A stretch of DNA of 64,000 bases from Chlamydiae bacterium CG10_big_fil_rev_8_21_14_0_10_42_34. Its GTDB lineage: Bacteria > Chlamydiota > Chlamydiia > Chlamydiales > SM23-39. Position 1 is the stretch's first letter. The number at the start of each line of letters is the position of its first letter. The stretch covers positions 1 through 64,000 of the forward strand of contig PFAD01000016.1 in the NCBI GenBank assembly GCA_002773795.1, given 5' to 3'. Positions 1 through 6,914 of this stretch are shown piece after piece. The translations under genes were made by a program, and so were the position numbers. The notes under the pieces are model-generated. The model worked only from the letters and a program-made list of their open reading frames with translations, searched no databases and was not told the origin of the DNA.

Positions 1-336
1 AATTTCTGCCGATGGGCCGATTAAAATTCCGTTGGGATTGATGAGAAAGATCGATCCGTTTGATGAGAGCCGTCCTAAAAGCTCACTCCCCTCATTGCCA
101 ATGACGCGGTTTAAAAATGAAGAGTTTACACTTGCCTGCTCAAAGATGACATGCTCGCCCGGAGCAATAGAGAAGCTCTCCCAATCAGCTGAACTCTTGT
201 GTCCACTTTTGATCAAGAGGGAGCCATCTTCATTTAAAATAGGCGCAGATACCTCTCCTTCAACATTTTGCATGCCCGTTGGTAGAGAAAGTAAGGGCGA
301 TATCGCAAGAAGAAAGACGGAACATACTCTGAGCAT
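1..336 (-). CDS. Two-partner-secretion exoprotein (FHA/TpsA-like), N-terminal part, cut by window edge
   Basis: The gene starts with ATG at 336 and stays open leftwards off the window, giving 112 codons. The N-terminus has a hydrophobic signal peptide (MLRVCSVFLLAISPLLSLP). The following region carries the hallmarks of the TPS secretion domain (haemagglutination activity domain): an NSSFLNRV block near residue 74 (family NRV motif) and NPNGILIG near residue 101 (family NPNGI/L-x-G motif). In the family this domain is recognised by an outer-membrane TpsB partner that exports a long beta-helical adhesin. No TpsB gene is visible here, so it would have to lie to the left or elsewhere. A hairpin (350-364) lies in the 5' leader. 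The family call is firm; the size and passenger type of the protein are unknown. Confidence 0.85.
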   Translation of the reverse strand, partial: MLRVCSVFLLAISPLLSLPTGMQNVEGEVSAPILNEDGSLLIKSGHKSSADWESFSIAPGEHVIFEQASVNSSFLNRVIGNEGSELLGRLSSNGSIFLINPNGILIGPSAEI

Positions 337-429
337 CTACACTCTTATCCCCTACTTCGTAGGGATTGCTAGCTAATTTCCACATAATGAAACCAGGATA
401 ATTTGTCTATGAAGTCCATAGAGAAACTT

Positions 430-462
430 TTTACAGCCGTTATTTTTTTAGCTTGCTGTAAA
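430..462. repeat. Inverted repeat in the divergent 337-507 intergenic region
   Basis: Perfect 8-bp arms TTTACAGC (430-437) and GCTGTAAA (455-462) flank a T-rich 17-nt spacer, between the divergent TPS gene and the repeat protein starting at 508. A shorter hairpin CCCTAC-TTC-GTAGGG lies at 350-364. Either could be an operator or an RNA leader structure; nothing in the sequence decides between these. Confidence 0.4.
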
Positions 463-507
463 CGAAATAAAAAAATATCTTGTACTTCTTTTAAAGGAGC
501 TATAAAG

Positions 508-1800
508 ATGAGCGCACAATTTCTTTTTCTAATTTTTGCCGGATTTTTCGGATTATTTTCTGTTGCAAATGCGAATATGACATGGTCAACACCTGTGACA
601 GTTTACTCACAAATGGCTCAAAGCCCTCAACAAGCAAAAATCGCTCTTCACCCAACAAGTTCTGCAGCTGCAATTGTTTGGAAAACAGAAGACAATGGTG
701 CCTATATCATTCAGGCGAGCTATTTTAATGGAACTACATGGGCAGCTCCCACGAATTTAGGAACAAGTTCAGTATTACCACGGATTGAAGTGGGGATCAG
801 CAGTACAGGAGCAGCTGTTGCTCTTTGGGATCAATTTATCGGTGGCACCCTCTCTTTAAATGCAGCCACATACAGCAACTCTAGCTGGAGTAGCGCCACA
901 GAACTGGCAAATCTAGGAACGAGCTATTTCGCCTCTTTCCCCACTCTTTCAGTAAATGGCTCTGGCAACGCTGCAGCCAACTGGCAAGACGCTGCTAGCG
1001 AAATTAAAGCTATAACGTATTTAGCCAGCTCAAATTCATGGTCATCGACTTATGGATTAAGCGAGGCGGGTCTTACCGTTTCAACAGAAGTCCCATCGCC
1101 ACTGCAACTGAAAGATGATAACACCATTACAACAATCCTTTTTACCCCAACCGCAATTTGGAGCGATACAACGCAAGCGCTAAGTCCTAACGGCGTGCCT
1201 GACAACACGCGGCTATTGCCTTACTGTACAGTTGCAGCAGAGCCCATTTTTAAAATGGATCAAAACAATGGGCACGCCGCATTTATCTTTCAGTGTCCAA
1301 ATAATAAGTTCATTATTTTTGGGACAAATTACTTTGAATCAAATGTGCAAGATAGCTGGCACTTCACAATCCCCTCAGTTCCAAATCCAAGGGTCAATGT
1401 CGCCTCTTTTGATCTAACAGTAAACCCAAACAGCAGCTCGGCAAATGCTGTATGGGAACTTGGAAATGGATACGTTCAGGTAAATAACTTCAATGGAGTG
1501 GAGTGGAAAATTGCGGCCACCCTTAGCACAAATGGATCTTCACCAGTAGTCGCAACAAACCCAACAAATAACCATGTTGTTGCCGTTTGGGTTGACCTCA
1601 TAAATGGTGGATCAGACAATACAATCAAACTATCAGAATTTAATGGAACAACATGGTCAAATCCCACCTCAATCTCATCTACCAGCTCAACTCTCGGATC
1701 ACCCCGTATTGAGATCAATTCACAAGGTTTTGGAATAATTACTTGGCATCGGCTCGTTGGCTCAGATGACATAATTGAAGCAGTAACTTCAACAATGTAA
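508..1800 (+). CDS. Secreted repeat protein of unknown function
   Basis: The chosen start at 508 has a strong Shine-Dalgarno AAAGGAGC at 493-500 and is followed at once by a signal peptide (MSAQFLFLIFAGFFGLFSVANA). The in-frame ATGs further upstream lack one. The mature protein (about 408 residues) is a chain of degenerate units of about 50 residues with WSxPT and A-[IV]-W motifs, for example NPTNNHVVAVWVD near the C-terminus, suggesting a beta-propeller or beta-sandwich exported protein. I do not recognise a named family. The last ~130 residues are closely matched by a gene fragment at 4474-4869, so the locus once held at least two paralogues. Gene limits are sure; function is unknown. Confidence 0.8.
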   Translation: MSAQFLFLIFAGFFGLFSVANANMTWSTPVTVYSQMAQSPQQAKIALHPTSSAAAIVWKTEDNGAYIIQASYFNGTTWAAPTNLGTSSVLPRIEVGISSTGAAVALWDQFIGGTLSLNAATYSNSSWSSATELANLGTSYFASFPTLSVNGSGNAAANWQDAASEIKAITYLASSNSWSSTYGLSEAGLTVSTEVPSPLQLKDDNTITTILFTPTAIWSDTTQALSPNGVPDNTRLLPYCTVAAEPIFKMDQNNGHAAFIFQCPNNKFIIFGTNYFESNVQDSWHFTIPSVPNPRVNVASFDLTVNPNSSSANAVWELGNGYVQVNNFNGVEWKIAATLSTNGSSPVVATNPTNNHVVAVWVDLINGGSDNTIKLSEFNGTTWSNPTSISSTSSTLGSPRIEINSQGFGIITWHRLVGSDDIIEAVTSTM

Positions 1801-1816
1801 TTAATTAGTTTACAAA

Positions 1817-1851
1817 AAACACCTCGCATTAATAACAAAAACGGGGTGTTT
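1817..1851 (+). terminator. Hairpin after the repeat-protein gene
   Basis: A 10-bp stem, AAACACCTCG (1817-1826) pairing with CGGGGTGTTT (1842-1851) with one G-U pair, lies just after the stop at 1800. The tail is AT-rich but not a clean T-run, so it is a probable rather than certain terminator. Confidence 0.5.
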
Positions 1852-1863
1852 AAATTTCATAGT

Positions 1864-1882
1864 TAATGTATAATATACATTA
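1864..1882 (+). promoter_or_regulatory. Perfect palindrome containing a -10 box, 2 nt before the start codon
   Basis: TAATGTATA-A-TATACATTA is a perfect 19-bp palindrome. It contains TATAAT at 1869-1874. The ATG is at 1885, so a transcript started from this -10 would have almost no leader. It could be an operator covering the promoter, or the true promoter may be further upstream. Confidence 0.5.
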
Positions 1883-1884
1883 CT

Positions 1885-3021
1885 ATGACTATTAATAATA
1901 ATTACTCTCCACACTTTCACCCTAATAACATTAATAGCGCACGCCCACAGAAACCTACGCCGTCTGAAAAACCGACCTGGTTAAAAATATTTTTTTTCAT
2001 AGCGTTGGTAATTTTCGGATCAATTGCTTCAAGAGTAGCCTGCGCTCCAACAAGAAGGAGTAAAATTTTTACTGATCAGCAAGCCAAAAGTCCACTTTGC
2101 CCACCATCAAAACTAACAAGAGCTCTAACGCAGCAACAAATTAATTCGATGGGTTGGATACAGCCGCTTTCCGCAAGCCCACCAAAGCCACCCAAAAACC
2201 CAATTAACAAAAAAAATGCAAATAACTGGGTTGCTTCACACGTGGGGGATAAGGGAAGACAATTAGCTCAAACACTCATCAATAATATCCGTTATATTCC
2301 CCAAGAAGAATTCGAAGAGGCGCTCAGGTGTTCTGTCGAAGATTTCAACCAAAAAATCGATGATACGGGATACATTGTCGTAGGGCGCAGCCCTCAAAAC
2401 AGTAATTTTTGGACAGCATCACTTGCGCTTAAAAACCTTAAAGTTATGCCAACAGATGTTGTAGAAATAGAGGATTTGCCTAAGGCATTAAAAAGGCATC
2501 CAAAGGTGCATCAAATCGCACTTTTAGACGATGCTATTTATACCGGTAAGCAAATAGGCAGAATCCAAAGCGCCTGTATTGGAGCGCTACAAGAGGCTGA
2601 AAGAGCAAATCCAGAAATCCATGTCATCGCACCTTTTCAAGTGGACGAGAGAAGAGCGATGAGTTATTACTCACCAATTCCGATACACGTTGCGAAACAC
2701 CAAAAACTCAAACTACTAAGAGAAGTGATTCCAGAACACCTACACAAAGCTTTTTCAAAGATGTTCGCACAAACAAGTGACTTCGATCCTGCTACAGAAA
2801 AGCCACTTGTGTACTTTGATCATAAAATACCAGACAGCGTATCGACCCTTTGGGAACAGCTAGCAGACGGGCGATTGGGAAAAGATATTTCGAGTCTTGT
2901 TGAAAGATTTCTAGATTTTTCAGGTGGGTTGCTAACCAATGAAAAATTCTATGAAGAACCATTCATAGCTCAAATCATTCCTCCGTACAAAAAACCATAT
3001 CTCCCTGCCCCAAAACACTAA
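1885..3021 (+). CDS. Membrane-anchored phosphoribosyltransferase-like protein
   Basis: A 378-residue protein. A polar N-terminus of about 30 residues is followed by one transmembrane segment (about 34-54, LKIFFFIALVIFGSIASRV), then a proline-rich linker (to about 110) and a C-terminal domain. Around residue 211 is IALLDDAIYTGKQIG, which fits the PRPP-binding loop of type I phosphoribosyltransferases (hydrophobic stretch, DD, then TG). The preceding YIVVGRSPQNSNFW stretch fits the first strand and substrate loop. The rest is not recognisable. The PRTase-like fold is an inference from one motif; substrate and activity are unknown. Similar domains occur in conflict and effector proteins as well as in nucleotide metabolism. 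There is no ribosome-binding site because the promoter palindrome abuts the start codon. Confidence 0.6.
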   Translation: MTINNNYSPHFHPNNINSARPQKPTPSEKPTWLKIFFFIALVIFGSIASRVACAPTRRSKIFTDQQAKSPLCPPSKLTRALTQQQINSMGWIQPLSASPPKPPKNPINKKNANNWVASHVGDKGRQLAQTLINNIRYIPQEEFEEALRCSVEDFNQKIDDTGYIVVGRSPQNSNFWTASLALKNLKVMPTDVVEIEDLPKALKRHPKVHQIALLDDAIYTGKQIGRIQSACIGALQEAERANPEIHVIAPFQVDERRAMSYYSPIPIHVAKHQKLKLLREVIPEHLHKAFSKMFAQTSDFDPATEKPLVYFDHKIPDSVSTLWEQLADGRLGKDISSLVERFLDFSGGLLTNEKFYEEPFIAQIIPPYKKPYLPAPKH

Positions 3022-3130
3022 ATTCCAACAACAAAACTTACAGTATAGTTAATCATTGCTTTTGTTCTAATACTGGGACGAAGATTGCAAACCTTTGCTC
3101 TAGGAATGTAAGCCTAGCTACATGCCCGCA

Positions 3131-3208
3131 TTTGAGACGAAAAGATTCAAGCTGCTAGAAGCTGAGAATTCCGAGCTTTACAGGCTTGTTGCCAATCAGC
3201 AGCTATAG
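3131..3208 (+). pseudogene. Possible remnant of an IS3-type transposase orfA
   Basis: One frame reads FETKRFKLLEAENSELYRLV followed by ANQQL and a stop. This resembles the leucine-zipper end of IS3-family OrfA proteins (KRLKxLExENxxLKxLVADxxLD). Upstream the frame is broken by stops, and downstream another frame continues for about 20 codons. The rest of the 3022-3249 gap shows no gene. The match is short, so confidence is low. Confidence 0.3.
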
Positions 3209-3249
3209 TGAAAAAACCGTGCCAGCTAGAGAGAGCCATGCGAGCCCCT

Positions 3250-4056
3250 TTAGTGATAGAGCTTCTTGAAAGTCAGGTCTAAAATTCTATTTTTTTTGAA
3301 CAATGCCTCAATTTTTTTTCTTTGTGTTTTATATTTTTGAGACACTTCATCATCCTTTGATATGGCATAAACTGGTATCGGAAAGTGTTCCTTTGTTGGA
3401 ATTTCTTCAAATTCTTCTGAAAAAATTCGCTCAGCTTTCTGCTCACAAAACTGAATACAATTATTTTTTCCATATCCATAAAGCAATCCAGCTAGATAGT
3501 GATCTTTAAAAACAGCCTTCCAGAGCTCCCTGTTCGGCTTCTTAAACTCAGTCATGATTTCGCTAGCACTAGCATTCATCTTGCTCTGAAACAATTCAAG
3601 GTTCAGTTCAATTATATTTTGCATCTCAGGGACATTTACAAAATAAAGAGTGCTGTAACTAGGGTCATTAAAAACTGAAAGCTCAACAAAAAAGTAATGG
3701 TCTGACGTAAACCCTTCGGACAAACTTTTCCATGCCTCATAATTTTCAGCTGTATTCGACTCAACGAAGGACAGTGATTCTACCGACTTCAAAGAAAGAT
3801 TTTCAAACGAAGAGCAGGCAGGATCTCCTCTATAAATCAGCATAGATGTAACTGGCTTGTCTCCAAGTAAAGTGTAGCACGCCCCTTCCCGAAACAAGAA
3901 TTCGGAAAGAAATAACTCAGCTTTTTCTATTTCTTTTGTTACGACATTGTTGTTGGAAAAGCTAACGCTCCGGGAACACGAATCGCATAAAACAAAGGAT
4001 AAAAAAATAAGTACCAGGTAAAATATTTTTCTTCTAACCCAAAGGAGCTTTGACAT
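3250..4056 (-). CDS. Putative lipoprotein, unknown function
   Basis: 268 residues. The N-terminus has a basic stretch (WVRRK), a hydrophobic core (IFYLVLIFLSFVL) and then CDSC, giving a lipobox-like cleavage site. The body has no motif I recognise; it contains GACYTLLGDKPVTSM near residue 60 and LLYGYGKNN near residue 195. The start codon (4056-4054) overlaps the start codon of the divergent gene at 4055 on the complementary CATG. No good Shine-Dalgarno lies upstream, so a downstream start is possible but would remove part of the signal peptide. Confidence 0.65.
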   Translation of the reverse strand: MSKLLWVRRKIFYLVLIFLSFVLCDSCSRSVSFSNNNVVTKEIEKAELFLSEFLFREGACYTLLGDKPVTSMLIYRGDPACSSFENLSLKSVESLSFVESNTAENYEAWKSLSEGFTSDHYFFVELSVFNDPSYSTLYFVNVPEMQNIIELNLELFQSKMNASASEIMTEFKKPNRELWKAVFKDHYLAGLLYGYGKNNCIQFCEQKAERIFSEEFEEIPTKEHFPIPVYAISKDDEVSQKYKTQRKKIEALFKKNRILDLTFKKLYH

Positions 4057-4484
4057 GAAAAACTCACTCTATGCTGTTCTGTACTTTTGTTGTGCGATTA
4101 CAAATGTTTTTTGCTGTGAGAGTACTATGAGAGAACTTAACAATCAAGTCATTGAAGATCTGATTAGAGCATCTGATCCAGCAATTCTTTCGATTGAAAA
4201 CGGAAATAAAGTTTACCTTAATAGCTCAAAAATAATTCCCAGAAGCGATGGGTTGTTTCTAGAAACCCAACTTAGGGAATTCGTCCGAATCTCAAACCTT
4301 TCTCAATGAATTTTTTGAAAAAATTTTTGTCATGCAAAAAAAAGTGTTTGGGAAATTCGAGCAAACAACCAAACGATTACGCAAGACTAATCCTTGTGAC
4401 GACGATGGGCGAATGGATTTCTTTGCACCTGGAAATACAACATTCCAACAGTTCCGAATCCAAGACTTAATGGGTTTCATTTAA
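4055..4484 (+). pseudogene. Small exported protein gene with a frameshift
   Basis: ATG at 4055 has an excellent Shine-Dalgarno (AAAGGAGC, 4041-4048) and encodes a signal peptide (MKNSLYAVLYFCCAITNVFC). The first frame stops at 4309. Skipping one base near 4270 joins it to a second open frame that reads QTFLNEFFEKIFVMQKK and continues to a stop at 4482-4484, giving a protein of about 142 residues. The second frame has normal coding character over more than 60 codons, so I read this as one gene broken by a single-base insertion (or a sequencing error). Function is unknown. Confidence 0.55.
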
Positions 4485-4869
4485 CTTGACAGTCAATCCG
4501 AATAATTCTTCATTTGCTGCAATTTGGGAGTTTTCCAATGGAACTACTCAAATCAATACATTTAACAGCGTTGAGTGGAAAATTGCGGAAACCATTTCAG
4601 CAAACGGCTCAGCCCCATCGATTGCAGTGAACCCCACAAATAATCACGTCATCGCAGTGTGGACAGACTTAAGTGCAGGCGATGCAAATAACACCATTAA
4701 GGTTTCTGAATTTGATGGGACCACCTGGCCAACGCCCGCTTCAATTTCGGCAACCATCACACTACCCGGCTCGCCCCGTATAGCAATCAACTCAGAGGGC
4801 TACGGGATCATTACCTGGAATCGCCTTGTAGACTCAGATACAGTGATTGAGGCGGTCACCTCAGAGTAA
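4474..4869 (+). pseudogene. 3' fragment of a second copy of the secreted repeat protein
   Basis: From about 4474 the frame reads VSFNLTVNPNNSS and runs to TAA at 4867-4869. It matches the last ~130 residues of the protein at 508-1800 almost block for block: VEWKIAxTxSxNGS, NPTNNHV[VI]AVW, SPRIxINSxGxGIITW. There is no signal peptide, ribosome-binding site or plausible start; an in-frame stop lies at 4468. This is a truncated paralogue left by duplication and deletion, or possibly a cassette for recombination with the intact copy. Confidence 0.75.
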
Positions 4870-5084
4870 AAAAGAGAACTTTTCAATCATTTGCCCTTTT
4901 GGTACAATTTTTCCCATGAAGAGCGCCAAATCTCAGTACATCCTTAATACGCCTGAGGTCTATGCTACCCCAGCCTGCTTCAAGAAAGTTTTCTCTTCTC
5001 TTTTCCTTCTCCGCTTCGCGGCGGACATAAGATAATTTTTTCACATTTTTTACAAAAATTTTCATTACTTAAAAAGGAAAACAT

Positions 5085-5786
5085 ATGTCGTTGTCTATAT
5101 TTACAAAGGATTTCTGGTCATCCATAGCACCTTACACAGCACCTCCACTTGCAGCATCTATTGCAATCATCCCTGTTTTTGGCGATATGATCGCAAAAAG
5201 CGCAGAGCAACTAGGCAAACCGATCCCCTCCATGACCTTGCTACAAACCATCAAGCAAGGAATGAAGGCTGCACCTAGCGTTGGGGCCATTGTTGGAGCC
5301 CAAATGGTGATTCAAAATAAAGTTGAAAAGGCTTTGCTAGGGGGATCAAAGAAGCCAAAGCTATCTTCGACGCTCCTAAGCTCTGCCATTGTCGGAATCG
5401 GATCAGCACCTATCTTAGCCGTTTTTAATGGTCAAACAATGGGACGCTCAGCTCTCGAATCGCTTCGCAAGTTCTCTTTAAAACAAGGGCTTGTGATTAC
5501 GGCTCAAGAAACAGCATTTGTAATTGGGCTTAGTGCTGCAGACCTACTTTCAGAGAAAATGAGAGAAAGTTTCGGCGATACAAAAGCCACCGATTACACT
5601 GCTGCATATATTGCTGGGGCTTTAGGAAGTCTAGCTGGCCACCCGGCCAATACAGCTCTAACCCGCTGGCAAGCAAATCTTGCAATCGATCGCCCTTCCC
5701 AACTCATGTGGGGAGCAGCTCGAAAGGCGCGCGCAGTGGGATACTTTGCTTGTCTTTACAAACTAGGAAAAGAGATTTTAGAATAA
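5085..5786 (+). CDS. Six-helix membrane protein resembling mitochondrial carriers
   Basis: 233 residues, start ATG after AAAAAGGAAA. Three similar segments can be laid out. Segment 1 (about 19-85) has a helix with GAP-like kink IPVFGD and a second helix KAAPSVGAIVGAQMVIQNKV. Segment 2 (about 97-160) has SAPILAVFNGQ then QETAFVIGLSAADLLSEKM. Segment 3 (about 174-232) has AGALGSLAGHPANTALTRWQ then ARAVGYFACLYKLGKEIL. The last pair follows the mitochondrial carrier (MCF) signature P-x-[DE]-x-x-[KR]-x-R-x-Q, with D changed to N and K to L. MCF proteins are eukaryotic inner-membrane transporters of about 300 residues; a bacterial example is Legionella LncP. The fold assignment is inference from pattern. 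If right, it may be a secreted carrier mimic. Confidence 0.5.
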   Translation: MSLSIFTKDFWSSIAPYTAPPLAASIAIIPVFGDMIAKSAEQLGKPIPSMTLLQTIKQGMKAAPSVGAIVGAQMVIQNKVEKALLGGSKKPKLSSTLLSSAIVGIGSAPILAVFNGQTMGRSALESLRKFSLKQGLVITAQETAFVIGLSAADLLSEKMRESFGDTKATDYTAAYIAGALGSLAGHPANTALTRWQANLAIDRPSQLMWGAARKARAVGYFACLYKLGKEILE

Positions 5787-5792
5787 TAAATC

Positions 5793-5832
5793 CTAAAAAA
5801 GGCCTTTCCCAAAGGAAAGGCCTTTTTTAGGT
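5793..5832. terminator. Bidirectional terminator
   Basis: A perfect 18-bp stem (5793-5810 with 5815-5832, core AAAAAAGGCCTTTCC) closes a CAAA loop and ends in a T-run on both strands. It serves the carrier-like gene on the + strand and the DUF1016 gene (stop at 5844) on the - strand. Confidence 0.9.
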
Positions 5833-5843
5833 CTCAAAGTCAG

Positions 5844-6914
5844 TTAGTCACGTTCCGATTCCTCTAGGCGCCGCCGTGCTTTTTGGCTTGCCCGCTGTAG
5901 TTGCTGGCGAAGAGTTTCTTTTGAGGGCAGAGCTGTGAGGTACTCAGCAATATGAATCCCCGCTTTATCTAGTTCGAGCAGCTCAATACATTCATGGTTT
6001 TTCCCCGTACAAAGAATGAGGCCAATAGGCGCCTCCTCATTAGGCTGACGCTCGTATTTGTCAAGCCAACGGAGGTAAAGCTCCATCTGACCTTTATATT
6101 CAGGCTTAAAATCACCTACCTTTAATTCGACAGCAACTAATCTACGAAGGCGACGATGAAAGAAGAGGAGATCGAGGTGGAAGTCGATATTGTCTACTAC
6201 GATGCGCTTTTGGCGAGCCATAAAGGTAAAGCCAACACCAAATTCAAGAAGAAACTGCTCAAGCTCTCGCATGATGGCATCTTCCAGATCTTTCTCCATG
6301 TAGCGATCATTAAGATTGAGAAATTCAAGCAAATATGGATCGCGAAAAACAAGATCCGGAGAGAGGCGATCTTCCTTGCGAAGCAGTGCGATTTCAGCAT
6401 CGATTAAAGATGCCGGCTTTTTAGAAAGAGCAGTACGTTCGAAAAGCATCGAATCGATCTTGGCTCGTAAGGTACGAACATTCCACTTTTCGATACGACA
6501 CATTTCAGCATAGAAATCTCGCTTAATAGAGTCCTTAATCGGAAGAAGAGTGACGAAATGGCTCCAGCTCAATTGTCGTGACAGCGTAACGACAATCTGT
6601 TCATTAGGAAACAACTCAGAGAACTGAATCATACGACGCAAATTCTTGTCCGTAAAGCTATTACCATAGTCTGCAACCAATTGTCGTGACAGTGTAACGA
6701 CAATCTCCTTCCCATAATCAGCGCGCCCCTCTTGTAAAGTTTCTTTTCGAATCCGCTCCCCCACCTTCCAAAAGGCCGTTGTTAGAGCCGAATTCACAGT
6801 CATGGCAATAAACCTGCGGGTTTGATCGATTACTTGGCGTAACTCCTCTAATAAACCATCGGGCAAAGCTGATGTTACTCCAGTTGCTTTAGTAGATAGT
6901 TCTTGTTTATTCAT
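5844..6914 (-). CDS. DUF1016 / YhcG-family PD-(D/E)XK nuclease-like protein
   Basis: Start chosen at ATG 6914 (MNKQELSTKA), which has AAGGAAG upstream; the frame continues further but would then overlap the integrase deeply. 356 residues. The N-terminal half (about 30-190) has the DUF1016 pattern: TAFWKVGERI, YGKEIVVTLSRQL, FTDKNLRRM, then QLSWSHFVTLLPIKD. The C-terminal half has the nuclease core NIDFHLDLLFFHRRL and VAVELKVG, giving the D...ExK residues. Family members are associated with mobile elements and restriction loci. It is translationally coupled to the integrase: the integrase stop overlaps this start (ATGAATAA). The peptide VVTLSRQL occurs twice, encoded by near-identical DNA. Confidence 0.85.
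   Translation of the reverse strand: MNKQELSTKATGVTSALPDGLLEELRQVIDQTRRFIAMTVNSALTTAFWKVGERIRKETLQEGRADYGKEIVVTLSRQLVADYGNSFTDKNLRRMIQFSELFPNEQIVVTLSRQLSWSHFVTLLPIKDSIKRDFYAEMCRIEKWNVRTLRAKIDSMLFERTALSKKPASLIDAEIALLRKEDRLSPDLVFRDPYLLEFLNLNDRYMEKDLEDAIMRELEQFLLEFGVGFTFMARQKRIVVDNIDFHLDLLFFHRRLRRLVAVELKVGDFKPEYKGQMELYLRWLDKYERQPNEEAPIGLILCTGKNHECIELLELDKAGIHIAEYLTALPSKETLRQQLQRASQKARRRLEESERD

Noticed and set aside
32-376. A 114-codon open frame on the + strand at the left edge
   Set aside because: The opposite strand encodes a signal peptide and TPS-domain motifs over the same bases, so this frame is a shadow.
4916-5035. A 39-codon open frame (MKSAKSQYILNTP...) after a TACAAT box in the gap before the carrier-like gene
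   Set aside because: No Shine-Dalgarno, no recognisable product, and the complementary strand is equally open; not supportable as a gene.
5826-5843. GTCTCAA near the terminator as a possible second att copy of tRNA-Lys
   Set aside because: Only 7 bases and in inverted rather than direct orientation relative to the tRNA 3' end.
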